Part shown: positions 1 to 6,002 of the stretch, in pieces
Numbering within the stretch: the first letter of the stretch is position 1
How the letters are laid out: every line of letters begins with the position of its first letter
Assembly (NCBI GenBank): GCA_903917955.1
Contig: CAIXCO010000096.1
Span: 1-6,441 of the forward strand
DNA: 6,441 nucleotides
Reading direction: 5' to 3'
Source of the DNA: an uncultured Chlorobiaceae bacterium
Lineage (GTDB): Bacteria; Bacteroidota; Chlorobiia; Chlorobiales; Chlorobiaceae
The notes under the pieces: model-generated
The model's database searches: none
Told to the model about the DNA's origin: nothing
Seen by the model: only the letters and a program-made list of their open reading frames with translations
Translations under genes and position numbers: made by a program

Positions 1-600
1 GATACCGGCGGTTCTTGCCATTTCAGGATAGGCGGGTTTTTTCTGGTCAAGAAAGCCTGGCATTTTTTCGCAGGGTACAAAAATCGGAGTCTCATCACCT
101 GAAGAGATGCTTCCGCTTCCATTTCCTGTGCCTGTCTGTATTGCCTGCTTCAACTCCCTCTGCGTGGCAACCGTCTGCAAGGGAGGTGCTTCCTCCTGGC
201 TGACCTGCTTGATTTTTCCGACATTGGGCGGAGCCACAACCGCAGGAGATGACGGAGTGACAGGAACCGGTTCCGGCAGATCAAGCGGAGGGGGTGGCGG
301 AAGCTGCGTCACACTAGTCACAACTTCATAGCACTCAATCATGGGTTTTTCGTCATTGCCAAACAAACCGGTCAATGAAACCAGTTTCTGCCAGTTGGCC
401 GTGACAAGCCAGAAGATGCCAAGAAGCACAATGGCCGTAATGACCCCGTGGCTGAGAAAAAGATGGGCCTGACGGCGCAAGGCAAGATTGCCGTACGGCA
501 ACCGCCGCAAGCGGTCAGTATCAAGAAACTCTTCCGGAAAAGACCATGAAATGGCTTTGCGGTGAGCTTGATTATGGATGGTATCGAGTTTTGACTGCAC
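1..600 (-). CDS. tonB: TonB-family energy transducer, C-terminus cut by the window edge
   Basis: The frame is open from GTG at 600 to the window edge, giving 200 residues. TonB proteins link an ExbB/ExbD motor in the inner membrane to outer-membrane receptors. Residues 1-44 form a long, charged, presumably cytoplasmic tail. Residues 46-68 are one hydrophobic segment with a Ser50-His51 pair; a membrane His is functionally important in E. coli TonB, but this equivalence is inferred. A proline-rich periplasmic stretch follows (about 101-125, including five prolines at 101-105), then a Gly/Ser-rich spacer (157-168). The last visible part (about 172-200) reads like the start of a TonB C-terminal domain, with a YPEMAR..GI motif at 191-200. 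The start is chosen because AAAAGGAG lies 9 bases upstream and no in-frame ATG precedes it. It is the last visible gene of the exbB-exbD-exbD-tonB operon, 37 bases after exbD. The family call is solid; the substrate is unknown. Confidence 0.9.
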   Translation of the reverse strand, partial: MQSKLDTIHNQAHRKAISWSFPEEFLDTDRLRRLPYGNLALRRQAHLFLSHGVITAIVLLGIFWLVTANWQKLVSLTGLFGNDEKPMIECYEVVTSVTQLPPPPPLDLPEPVPVTPSSPAVVAPPNVGKIKQVSQEEAPPLQTVATQRELKQAIQTGTGNGSGSISSGDETPIFVPCEKMPGFLDQKKPAYPEMARTAGI

Positions 601-609
601 TTGAACGAA

Positions 610-617
610 CTCCTTTT
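610..617 (-). promoter_or_regulatory. Ribosome binding site that decides the GTG start of tonB
   Basis: On the minus strand AAAAGGAG lies 9 bases before the GTG at 600-598. This is the best Shine-Dalgarno match in the left operon. It supports GTG as the true start, rather than the TTG at 635, which opens an unrelated frame. Confidence 0.75.
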
Positions 618-637
618 CCGGGATTCCTCTCCCAAAG

Positions 638-1162
638 TTAAATAGCTCTCTGTATTTCGACTGCATCCTGATCGGTATAGTCATCAAGACTGAAGCGGTC
701 AATTTTCATGAGGTTCAGCTCGTCTATAATATCGACCAAATGCTTGTACTTCGCCTTTTCACTGATTTTGACCACAATGACGAGCTTTGCATTCGCCGCC
801 GTCTGCTGCCTCAAAAGCTGTCGCAACTCTCCGCTCAAGGCCAACTGTTGGCTGTCGGCGGGATCGTAAAGAGGGATTTTCCGGGGTGCTTCATTGCCAA
901 GCGAGCAATAAGCCATAACGTTATCGGCAATACGGAGTGTCATCACGTTCGACTCAACAACCTTCACCTCCGCCTTTTCGGGAGGCATGTTGATCTCCAT
1001 CGTGTTCGATTTTGAAAAGGTCGTTGTCAGCATGAAAAAGGTGAGTAGAAGAAATGCCACATCGACCATCGGTGTCATGTCGAGATGAAAGCCGATCCTT
1101 TTTGAGCGCCTTCTCCCTTTTTTTGAAGTGCGACGTCCACCTGGGGAATCAACAATACCCAT
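638..1162 (-). CDS. exbD: ExbD/TolR-family proton channel subunit (distal copy)
   Basis: The product has 174 residues, against 141 for E. coli ExbD. A basic N-terminal tail (1-27, rich in Arg and Lys) should be cytoplasmic. It is followed by the family signature DMTPMVDVAFLLL and one membrane helix at about 31-47. Asp34 occupies the place of the essential proton-carrying Asp (Asp25 in E. coli). The rest is a periplasmic domain ending in the typical ExbD fold (about 127-160). With ExbB it forms the proton-driven motor that energises TonB. ATG at 1162 is preceded by GGGAGG 10 bases upstream, inside the previous exbD, whose stop codon is only 2 bases away. Translation of the two is therefore probably coupled. 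It differs from its neighbour outside the membrane helix, so the two are old paralogs. A TolR role is possible but less likely beside tonB. Confidence 0.93.
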   Translation of the reverse strand: MGIVDSPGGRRTSKKGRRRSKRIGFHLDMTPMVDVAFLLLTFFMLTTTFSKSNTMEINMPPEKAEVKVVESNVMTLRIADNVMAYCSLGNEAPRKIPLYDPADSQQLALSGELRQLLRQQTAANAKLVIVVKISEKAKYKHLVDIIDELNLMKIDRFSLDDYTDQDAVEIQRAI

Positions 1163-1164
1163 AA

Positions 1165-1698
1165 TCAGCGAACCTCCCTTTCGAGAACGGTAATGAGGTT
1201 AAAGGTGAGCATGTTTGCCTTTTTGTACACTTTGATGACGTGGTTCACGGCATCAAAACCTGCATCGGCATCAGCGCGGATAACCGGACGAAGCTTCTGG
1301 TCGGCAAAACGGGCCATGACCACAAACCGGTCGAGCTCATCGCGATCGACCCGGAAATTTTCGGCCAGTTTAAATTTTTTCAGGGAATCCGCAACGGCAA
1401 TAGCAGAGAACCCCGCTTTCTGAAGCTTGGGTTGCACAACGGAATTAAAAATTTTTACCCTCGTCTGCTGTGAGGAGACCCCCATGAAAAATGAGTTGTC
1501 ACCACCGACCGTCACCGTCAGAACGTCTGACTCGGGAAGCTTCACCTGCGAATGAGATGAAGGGAGAGCGATCTGTACAACCTCGGGAGGACGAAACTTG
1601 GTGGTCAGCATGAAAAAGGTCAACAGAAGAAATGCGACATCCACCATCGGAGTCATATCGATCCGGAACCCGATCCGTTTAGCCTTGATTCTCGACAT
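1165..1698 (-). CDS. exbD: ExbD/TolR-family proton channel subunit (proximal copy)
   Basis: The product has 177 residues. A short basic tail (1-12) leads into the same DMTPMVDVAFLLL signature as the next gene, with the membrane Asp at position 20 and a helix ending near residue 33. The periplasmic domain (35-177) has a long middle section and ends in a recognisable ExbD segment at about 137-170. In complexes of known structure an ExbD dimer sits inside an ExbB pentamer. Two different exbD genes in one operon suggest a heterodimer here, which is inference. The gene starts 6 bases after the exbB stop. The only purine-rich stretch before its ATG is a weak CCGGAA about 10 bases upstream, so translation probably depends on ribosomes arriving from exbB. 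Confidence 0.93.
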   Translation of the reverse strand: MSRIKAKRIGFRIDMTPMVDVAFLLLTFFMLTTKFRPPEVVQIALPSSHSQVKLPESDVLTVTVGGDNSFFMGVSSQQTRVKIFNSVVQPKLQKAGFSAIAVADSLKKFKLAENFRVDRDELDRFVVMARFADQKLRPVIRADADAGFDAVNHVIKVYKKANMLTFNLITVLEREVR

Positions 1699-1704
1699 CA
1701 GCGA

Positions 1705-2451
1705 TTATTCCGGTTTACCGGTTCCGAGAGTCTGTATGATATAAAATGCCGCTTCATCAATCAGGTAGCTGAAACGGTCAACCCTGCTGGTAAAGACGTT
1801 ATAGGTGACAATACCCATGATACCGCCAAGAATACCGATTGCGGTATTAAAAAGCGCTTCGGAGATGCCAAGCGAGAGCTGCACGGCATCAGGAGCGCCA
1901 CTGGTTGCCATGGCCGCAAAGGCACGGATCATGCCAAGCGTTGTTCCAAGAAGACCGACCATGGTAGAGATGGAGGCAATGGTAGAGATGGCTACAAGGT
2001 TTTTTTCGAGAAGCGGCATCTCCATCACCGTGGCCTCTTCGACCGCCTTTTCCATATCACTGATCTTTTTTTCGCGATCAGTAACATTATAGGCCACAAG
2101 CATTTTATACCGGTCAAGCACTGAGCGCAAAACGGCGGCGAGAGAGCTTTGATGAGCGTCACATTTGGCAATGGCCTGGTCAATAAGCCCTTTGTCGATA
2201 TCTTGCTTGAGGCTCCGCACAAATTCGGGAATATTTCCCTTACCCGAAGCTTTGTTCAGGGCAATGATGCGCTCAACAATGTAGGCGACAAGCATCAGAA
2301 TAAGCGCCATAAGCACGGAGACAACCGGACCACCCTTCCATATAGCATGAAAAATAGATTCAGGCGGAGTGGTGCCCATCCAGACATAGAAGAGCAGAGA
2401 GACCGCGTAGGTTACTGCAATGAGTATCCCCGTAAAAAAACCCTGTTTCAT
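1705..2451 (-). CDS. exbB: ExbB/TolQ/MotA-family proton channel protein
   Basis: The product has 248 residues, close to E. coli ExbB (244). Four hydrophobic stretches are visible: about 5-25, 43-65, 153-178 and 193-220. The last three match the three helices of E. coli ExbB, with the usual long cytoplasmic loop (66-150) between the first two of them. The first stretch is extra. Polar pore residues are kept: Thr170 in GLLGTTLG, and Glu198 and Thr203 in GISEALFNTAIG, corresponding to E. coli Thr148, Glu176 and Thr181. The protein should form the inner-membrane pentamer that carries protons with ExbD and drives TonB. It is the first gene of the minus-strand operon. Its ribosome binding site is modest (AAGAG, 3 bases before ATG). 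TolQ is the alternative, but tonB downstream favours ExbB. Confidence 0.93.
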   Translation of the reverse strand: MKQGFFTGILIAVTYAVSLLFYVWMGTTPPESIFHAIWKGGPVVSVLMALILMLVAYIVERIIALNKASGKGNIPEFVRSLKQDIDKGLIDQAIAKCDAHQSSLAAVLRSVLDRYKMLVAYNVTDREKKISDMEKAVEEATVMEMPLLEKNLVAISTIASISTMVGLLGTTLGMIRAFAAMATSGAPDAVQLSLGISEALFNTAIGILGGIMGIVTYNVFTSRVDRFSYLIDEAAFYIIQTLGTGKPE

Positions 2452-2515
2452 AGACTCTTATTTTTTTTGACTATTCTGAGAGGTAAACGAAGCATTATGA
2501 ACCACCCTGCAATTT

Positions 2516-2544
2516 GCTATACTGTGACACAGTTTTTAAAGCAA
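2516..2544 (-). promoter_or_regulatory. Candidate promoter of the exbB-exbD-exbD-tonB operon
   Basis: On the minus strand a -35-like TTGCTT (2544-2539) and a -10-like TATAGC (2521-2516) are exactly 17 bases apart. The boxes match the sigma-70 consensus at 3 and 4 of 6 positions. This would leave a leader of roughly 55-60 bases before exbB at 2451. The boxes are imperfect; the spacing, the location and the palindrome inside the spacer make it the best candidate in the 262-base divergent region. No comparably good promoter for dnaG was seen on the plus strand. Confidence 0.4.
2521..2533. promoter_or_regulatory. 13-base perfect palindrome, possible operator
   Basis: ACTGTG-A-CACAGT has two perfect 6-base arms around a single base. 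It fills most of the spacer between the candidate -35 and -10 boxes of the exb promoter and touches the -10 box. A one-base centre argues against an RNA hairpin and for a site bound by a dimeric protein. Outside it, TTTGC/GCAAA-like flanks (2513-2517 and 2538-2544) add further, unevenly spaced symmetry. It does not match the Fur, LexA or Crp consensus well. The regulator is unknown. Confidence 0.4.
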
Positions 2545-2678
2545 CCCAAACTCCGATGCTGAGCCTGAATAAAGCTGAACGGTAAAGCCCGATCAAGACA
2601 GAGAGAACCCCGGGTTTTAATTTAGTAAATAAGCTGGCAATTTTTCAACAGTAATCGTTCATTAAAGGAAAAAAGCAC

Positions 2679-2717
2679 GTGTTCCTGCAACAATATTCAA
2701 GACATACAGGCGCATGA
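2679..2717 (+). CDS. Possible 12-codon leader reading frame overlapping the dnaG start
   Basis: A GTG at 2679 lies 9 bases after AAAGGA (2664-2669), a good Shine-Dalgarno match at good spacing. The frame runs 12 codons and stops with TGA at 2715-2717. This gives an ATGA overlap with the dnaG ATG at 2714, the classic layout for translational coupling. dnaG itself has only a poor site (AGG, 3 bases from its ATG). The peptide resembles nothing recognised, so any function would lie in the act of translation. A chance frame this short is quite possible. Confidence 0.3.
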   Translation: MFLQQYSRHTGA

Positions 2718-4609
2718 TCCCTCCGGCAATTGTTGACGAGGTACGGCAAACGGCAGACATTGTCGAAGTCATCTCTGATTATCTGACGCTTCAGCCTTCG
2801 GGACGCAACTACAAGGCGCTCTCTCCCTTTACTGCGGAGAAAACCCCCTCTTTTTTTGTTTTTCCCGACAATCAAATCTACAAATGTTTTTCGACCGGCA
2901 AAGCGGGGAACGTCTTCTCCTTTGTCATGGAGATGGAAAAACTCCCCTTTCCTGAAGCAGTTGAACAGGTTGCCCGGCGCTCAGGCTTCGACCTCACCCG
3001 CTTTACCGAAAAAAAAGAGCCGAAATCGGCGCATGAAGAGAGCCTGACCGAGACCCTCCGCTGGGCGGCAAAGTTCTTTCATGGAAAACTGACAAGCGGA
3101 GAGGGAAACGCGGGTTATTCCTATCTGGAAACTGAGCGTGGGCTGACGGAAACAACAATCAAAACGTTTGGCCTCGGCTATGCGCCCGACGCATGGGATC
3201 ATCTCTTCACCGAGGCAAAGCGGGCGGGCATAGCGCAGGAGCAGCTTATTGATCTTGGCCTCATCACAGCGAAGAAAGAGGGGAACTCCTGGTTTGACAC
3301 CTTCCGCAACAGGGTGATTTTTCCCATTTTTTCTGTTGGCGGTACTGTTGTCGGCTTTGGCGGACGCACCCTTGAAAAGGAGACGCAGACGCCCAAGTAC
3401 CTTAATTCACAGGAGAGCAAGCTCTTTGAAAAATCAAAGCTCCTCTATGGACTGCACGCCGCCAAAAATGAGATCCGGCGAATGGAGAGCGTACTGCTTG
3501 TTGAGGGGTACATGGATGTTCTGGCCCTGCACCAGGCGGGTATGACCAATGCGGTGGCCTCGTGCGGCACCTCACTGACACGCTACCAGGCAAAAATTTT
3601 GACCCGTTACACCAACCGCGTGCTCTTCATGTATGATGCCGACTCGGCGGGACAAAAATCGATGATGAGAGGTATCGACACCCTTCTGGCTGAAAACCTC
3701 ACCCCCTTCGTCATCATGCTTCCAAAAGGTGACGATCCCGACACCTTTGTTCGTCGTGAGGGGCGTCAAAAATTTTTGCAGTTTGCTGAAGAGAATATGC
3801 TTTCGTTTCAGGATTTTCAGCTCCGTTTCTTTAAGGAGTCGGGAAATTTTGAACAGCCCGAGGTAAAGACGAAAGCGATCAAGACAATGGTACACACCAT
3901 TGCGCTGATTCCTGACCGTATCCGCCAGGAGCTTTATATGCAGGAGCTGTCAAAAAAACTTGCCATCACCCTGGCAGCGCTCAAGGAACTTCTTGGCAGC
4001 GAGGAGGCTGGAGAGGAAAAGAGGAGATCGGCAGAGGAAAACCGGCGAGAAATTCCACCGCCACGCAAGCCAGAAGCGGAGCTCTCCGTACTCGAAAAGA
4101 CCTTTTTGAAAGCGCTGCTTGAGAGCACTCAGTACGGAAATACAGTGCTCGAATTTGCCGCTTCGCATGAAGAGATGCTTGATTTGCCACACCCGGTGGC
4201 ACAGCAGATTTTTACCCATTTGATCCGCCGTTACCAGGCTACGGCCAGCAATGCGGAAGAGAAAATAGATATTGCGTCGGAGATAAGTCAATTCAGCACT
4301 CCTGAATCAAGAGATCTTGCTGCCAGCTTGCTGATTGATCAGCCCATCAGCAAAAAGTGGCTTGAACAATCCAACGTCCACGCCGATAACGCGAAACGGT
4401 GTCTTGCGATGTTCCTTGACGGCTTCAAGAACCTTATTCTTGAACCCCTGGTGGCTCAAAAAAACCGGCTCACCGAAAGCATCCGGGTTGAAAACGATAC
4501 GGAACGCGAAATTCAACTGTTGAGGGAGAAGATTGTGCTTGATAAAAAAATCCAGACAACTTCCCGTGATCTCAAAAAGATGATCACCTCCATTCTCGAA
4601 AACAGTTGA
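2714..4609 (+). CDS. dnaG: DNA primase DnaG with a degenerate zinc ribbon
   Basis: DnaG makes the RNA primers for replication and works with the DnaB helicase at the fork. The protein has 631 residues, somewhat longer than E. coli's 581. Residues 1-100 are the N-terminal zinc-ribbon-like domain, recognisable from SDY..L..SGRNYK and NVFSFVMEME. Its four ligand positions hold Ser37, Thr40, Cys58 and Thr61 instead of Cys, His, Cys, Cys, so zinc is probably not bound. The catalytic core follows (about 110-430), with the basic KYLNS motif and an intact TOPRIM fold: Glu264 in EGYMDV, and Asp308 and Asp310 in DADSAG. A charged, proline-containing linker (about 432-457) leads to a helical C-terminal helicase-binding region (about 458-631). 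ATG at 2714 is the only in-frame start in the open frame, which a stop at 2663 closes. The gene stands alone, without rpsU or rpoD beside it. The identity is certain. Confidence 0.97.
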   Translation: MIPPAIVDEVRQTADIVEVISDYLTLQPSGRNYKALSPFTAEKTPSFFVFPDNQIYKCFSTGKAGNVFSFVMEMEKLPFPEAVEQVARRSGFDLTRFTEKKEPKSAHEESLTETLRWAAKFFHGKLTSGEGNAGYSYLETERGLTETTIKTFGLGYAPDAWDHLFTEAKRAGIAQEQLIDLGLITAKKEGNSWFDTFRNRVIFPIFSVGGTVVGFGGRTLEKETQTPKYLNSQESKLFEKSKLLYGLHAAKNEIRRMESVLLVEGYMDVLALHQAGMTNAVASCGTSLTRYQAKILTRYTNRVLFMYDADSAGQKSMMRGIDTLLAENLTPFVIMLPKGDDPDTFVRREGRQKFLQFAEENMLSFQDFQLRFFKESGNFEQPEVKTKAIKTMVHTIALIPDRIRQELYMQELSKKLAITLAALKELLGSEEAGEEKRRSAEENRREIPPPRKPEAELSVLEKTFLKALLESTQYGNTVLEFAASHEEMLDLPHPVAQQIFTHLIRRYQATASNAEEKIDIASEISQFSTPESRDLAASLLIDQPISKKWLEQSNVHADNAKRCLAMFLDGFKNLILEPLVAQKNRLTESIRVENDTEREIQLLREKIVLDKKIQTTSRDLKKMITSILENS

Positions 4610-4615
4610 CCACCC

Positions 4616-4647
4616 TTCTCCCCGCACCATAAACAATGCGGGGGGGA
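4616..4647 (+). terminator. GC-rich hairpin between convergent dnaG and glyA
   Basis: Perfect 7-base arms (4620-4626 and 4637-4643) enclose a 10-base loop. In the dnaG transcript two G-U pairs, one C-G and one U-A extend the stem to 11 pairs (4616-4647). In the glyA transcript the G-U positions become A-C mismatches, so the hairpin is stronger for dnaG. Neither direction has a U-tract, so it is not a textbook intrinsic terminator. Its place in the 47-base gap between two converging genes supports a role in ending transcription or protecting 3' ends. Confidence 0.5.
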
Positions 4648-4656
4648 TACAGAAAA

Positions 4657-5973
4657 CTATACGTTATACCCTTCAATCGGGTTGCTCAGGCAGAGCGCTT
4701 TGATTTCCTCACGGACGGAGCGACAGACTTCAGCAACATCAGCCTTCTCAGCCGATGAGATTACCCTGTCGATAAGCTCAGCGATAAGGGTGCTGTCGGC
4801 CTCCTGCATCCCTCTTGTTGTCATGGCAGGGGTGCCGATGCGAATACCGCTCGTCACAAAGGGCGATTTGTCGTCAAAAGGCACCATGTTCTTGTTGACG
4901 GTGATGCCTGCTGCGTGCAGGAGGTTTTCGGCAACCTTGCCGGTAACGTTCTTGTTGCGCAAATCAAGCAGCATGAGATGGTTTTTGGTGCCACCGCTGA
5001 CAATGTTGTAGTCGAGAGAGAGAAACTTTGCCGCCATCGCTGCAGCATTTTTGATGACCTGAGCGGCATAGTCGCGGAATGAGGGCTGAAGGGCCTCACC
5101 AAAAGCGACCGCCTTGCCGGCGATGATGTGCATCAGGGGACCGCCCTGGATGCCCGGCATCACTTCGGCGTCCATCACCTCCGACATCATCTTGAGGCGT
5201 GAACCTGTTTTTGTTTTGATGGTAATGCCCATGGGATTTTCGAAGTCGGTGCCCATCATAATCATGCCGCCCCTCGGACCGCGAAGGGTCTTGTGGGTGG
5301 TGGTGGTCACAAAATGGCAGTGTGGCATGGGGTCGCCCAGAAAACCGGCAGCAATCAGCCCGGCAGGATGAGCGATATCAGCCATCAAAAAGGCTCCGAC
5401 CTTGTCGGCAATTGCGCGGAAAGCCTTGACATCAAAACCCTGCGAGTAGGCGCTTGCTCCGGCAATAATCAGTTTTGGACGAACCTTGAGGGCAAGCTCC
5501 TCGACCTTGTTCATGTCAATGCAGCCCGTTTCGCGATCGACGCCGTAAGAGTGCGCATCGTACATCTGACCTGAAAAATTGACCGAGCTGCCGTGGGTAA
5601 GATGACCGCCGTGCGACAAATCAAGCCCCATGATAGTGTCACCGGGTTTCAGCACTGCAAAAAGCACCGCCATGTTGGCGCTTGAGCCGGAATGGGGCTG
5701 AACGTTGACATAGTCGCAACCAAAGAGCTTTTTGGCCCGGTCGCGAGCGAGGTTTTCGGCCACATCAACATATTCGCAACCGCCATAATAGCGCTTGCCG
5801 GGGTAGCCTTCGGCATATTTATTGGTCATCACCGATCCGCACGCCTGCATGACGGCACGACTGGTGAAGTTTTCGGAAGCAATCAGTTCAAGCGTTTCGG
5901 TCTGCCGCACGGTTTCGCTGGCAATAGCATCGAAAAGCTCTTTATCCTGCAATTGAAGGATATCGGTATCCAT
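4657..5973 (-). CDS. glyA: Serine hydroxymethyltransferase
   Basis: This cytoplasmic pyridoxal-phosphate enzyme interconverts serine plus tetrahydrofolate with glycine plus 5,10-methylene-tetrahydrofolate. It is the main one-carbon source for purines, thymidylate and methionine. The protein has 438 residues, slightly longer than E. coli GlyA (417). Visible landmarks are LIASEN at 30-35, the KYAEGYPGKRYYGG substrate region at 52-65, QPHSGSSAN at 92-100, Asp199 and His202 in the DIAHPAG motif, and the cofactor-binding Lys228 in TTTTHKTLRGPRGG. All are intact, so the enzyme should be active. ATG at 5973 has AAAAGGAA 9 bases upstream; an ATG 10 bases earlier is out of frame. It follows the riboflavin gene by 29 bases on the same strand and is probably co-transcribed with it. 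No separate promoter was seen in that gap. Confidence 0.97.
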   Translation of the reverse strand: MDTDILQLQDKELFDAIASETVRQTETLELIASENFTSRAVMQACGSVMTNKYAEGYPGKRYYGGCEYVDVAENLARDRAKKLFGCDYVNVQPHSGSSANMAVLFAVLKPGDTIMGLDLSHGGHLTHGSSVNFSGQMYDAHSYGVDRETGCIDMNKVEELALKVRPKLIIAGASAYSQGFDVKAFRAIADKVGAFLMADIAHPAGLIAAGFLGDPMPHCHFVTTTTHKTLRGPRGGMIMMGTDFENPMGITIKTKTGSRLKMMSEVMDAEVMPGIQGGPLMHIIAGKAVAFGEALQPSFRDYAAQVIKNAAAMAAKFLSLDYNIVSGGTKNHLMLLDLRNKNVTGKVAENLLHAAGITVNKNMVPFDDKSPFVTSGIRIGTPAMTTRGMQEADSTLIAELIDRVISSAEKADVAEVCRSVREEIKALCLSNPIEGYNV

Positions 5974-6002
5974 CGTCTTTCATTCCTTTTCCTGACGGAA
6001 GT

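Noticed and set aside
15..331. Two plus-strand reading frames at the left edge
   Set aside because: Both lie antisense to tonB. The Gly-rich stretch of the second is simply the complement of the proline-rich TonB codons.
372..635. Minus-strand reading frame of 87 residues starting at TTG
   Set aside because: It overlaps the TonB frame, begins upstream of the good ribosome binding site, has no family-like features and is cut by an early stop. The GTG frame from 600 reads clearly as TonB.
2467..2498. Plus-strand TTGACT with CATTAT as a dnaG promoter
   Set aside because: The -35 box is good, but the spacer would be 20 bases, the -10 box is weak, and the first box lies right at the exbB start. 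Not strong enough to annotate.
2486..2500. Possible Fur box upstream of exbB
   Set aside because: One half resembles a Fur half-site (ATTATGA), but the other half matches at only about 2 of 7 positions.
2149..2562. Plus-strand frame of 137 residues spanning the exbB 5' end and intergenic DNA
   Set aside because: Most of it is antisense to exbB. It has no convincing ribosome binding site and no recognisable domain.
2606..2616. AACCC-C-GGGTT palindrome in the intergenic region
   Set aside because: The arms are only 5 bases, the centre is one base, and it is not placed near a promoter box. It is probably chance.
2639..2655. TGGCA-like sequence as a sigma-54 promoter for dnaG
   Set aside because: The required GC at the -12 position is absent at the right spacing.
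2645..2875. Minus-strand frame of 76 residues over the dnaG start
   Set aside because: It overlaps the conserved dnaG N-terminus, and its composition is that of an antisense shadow.
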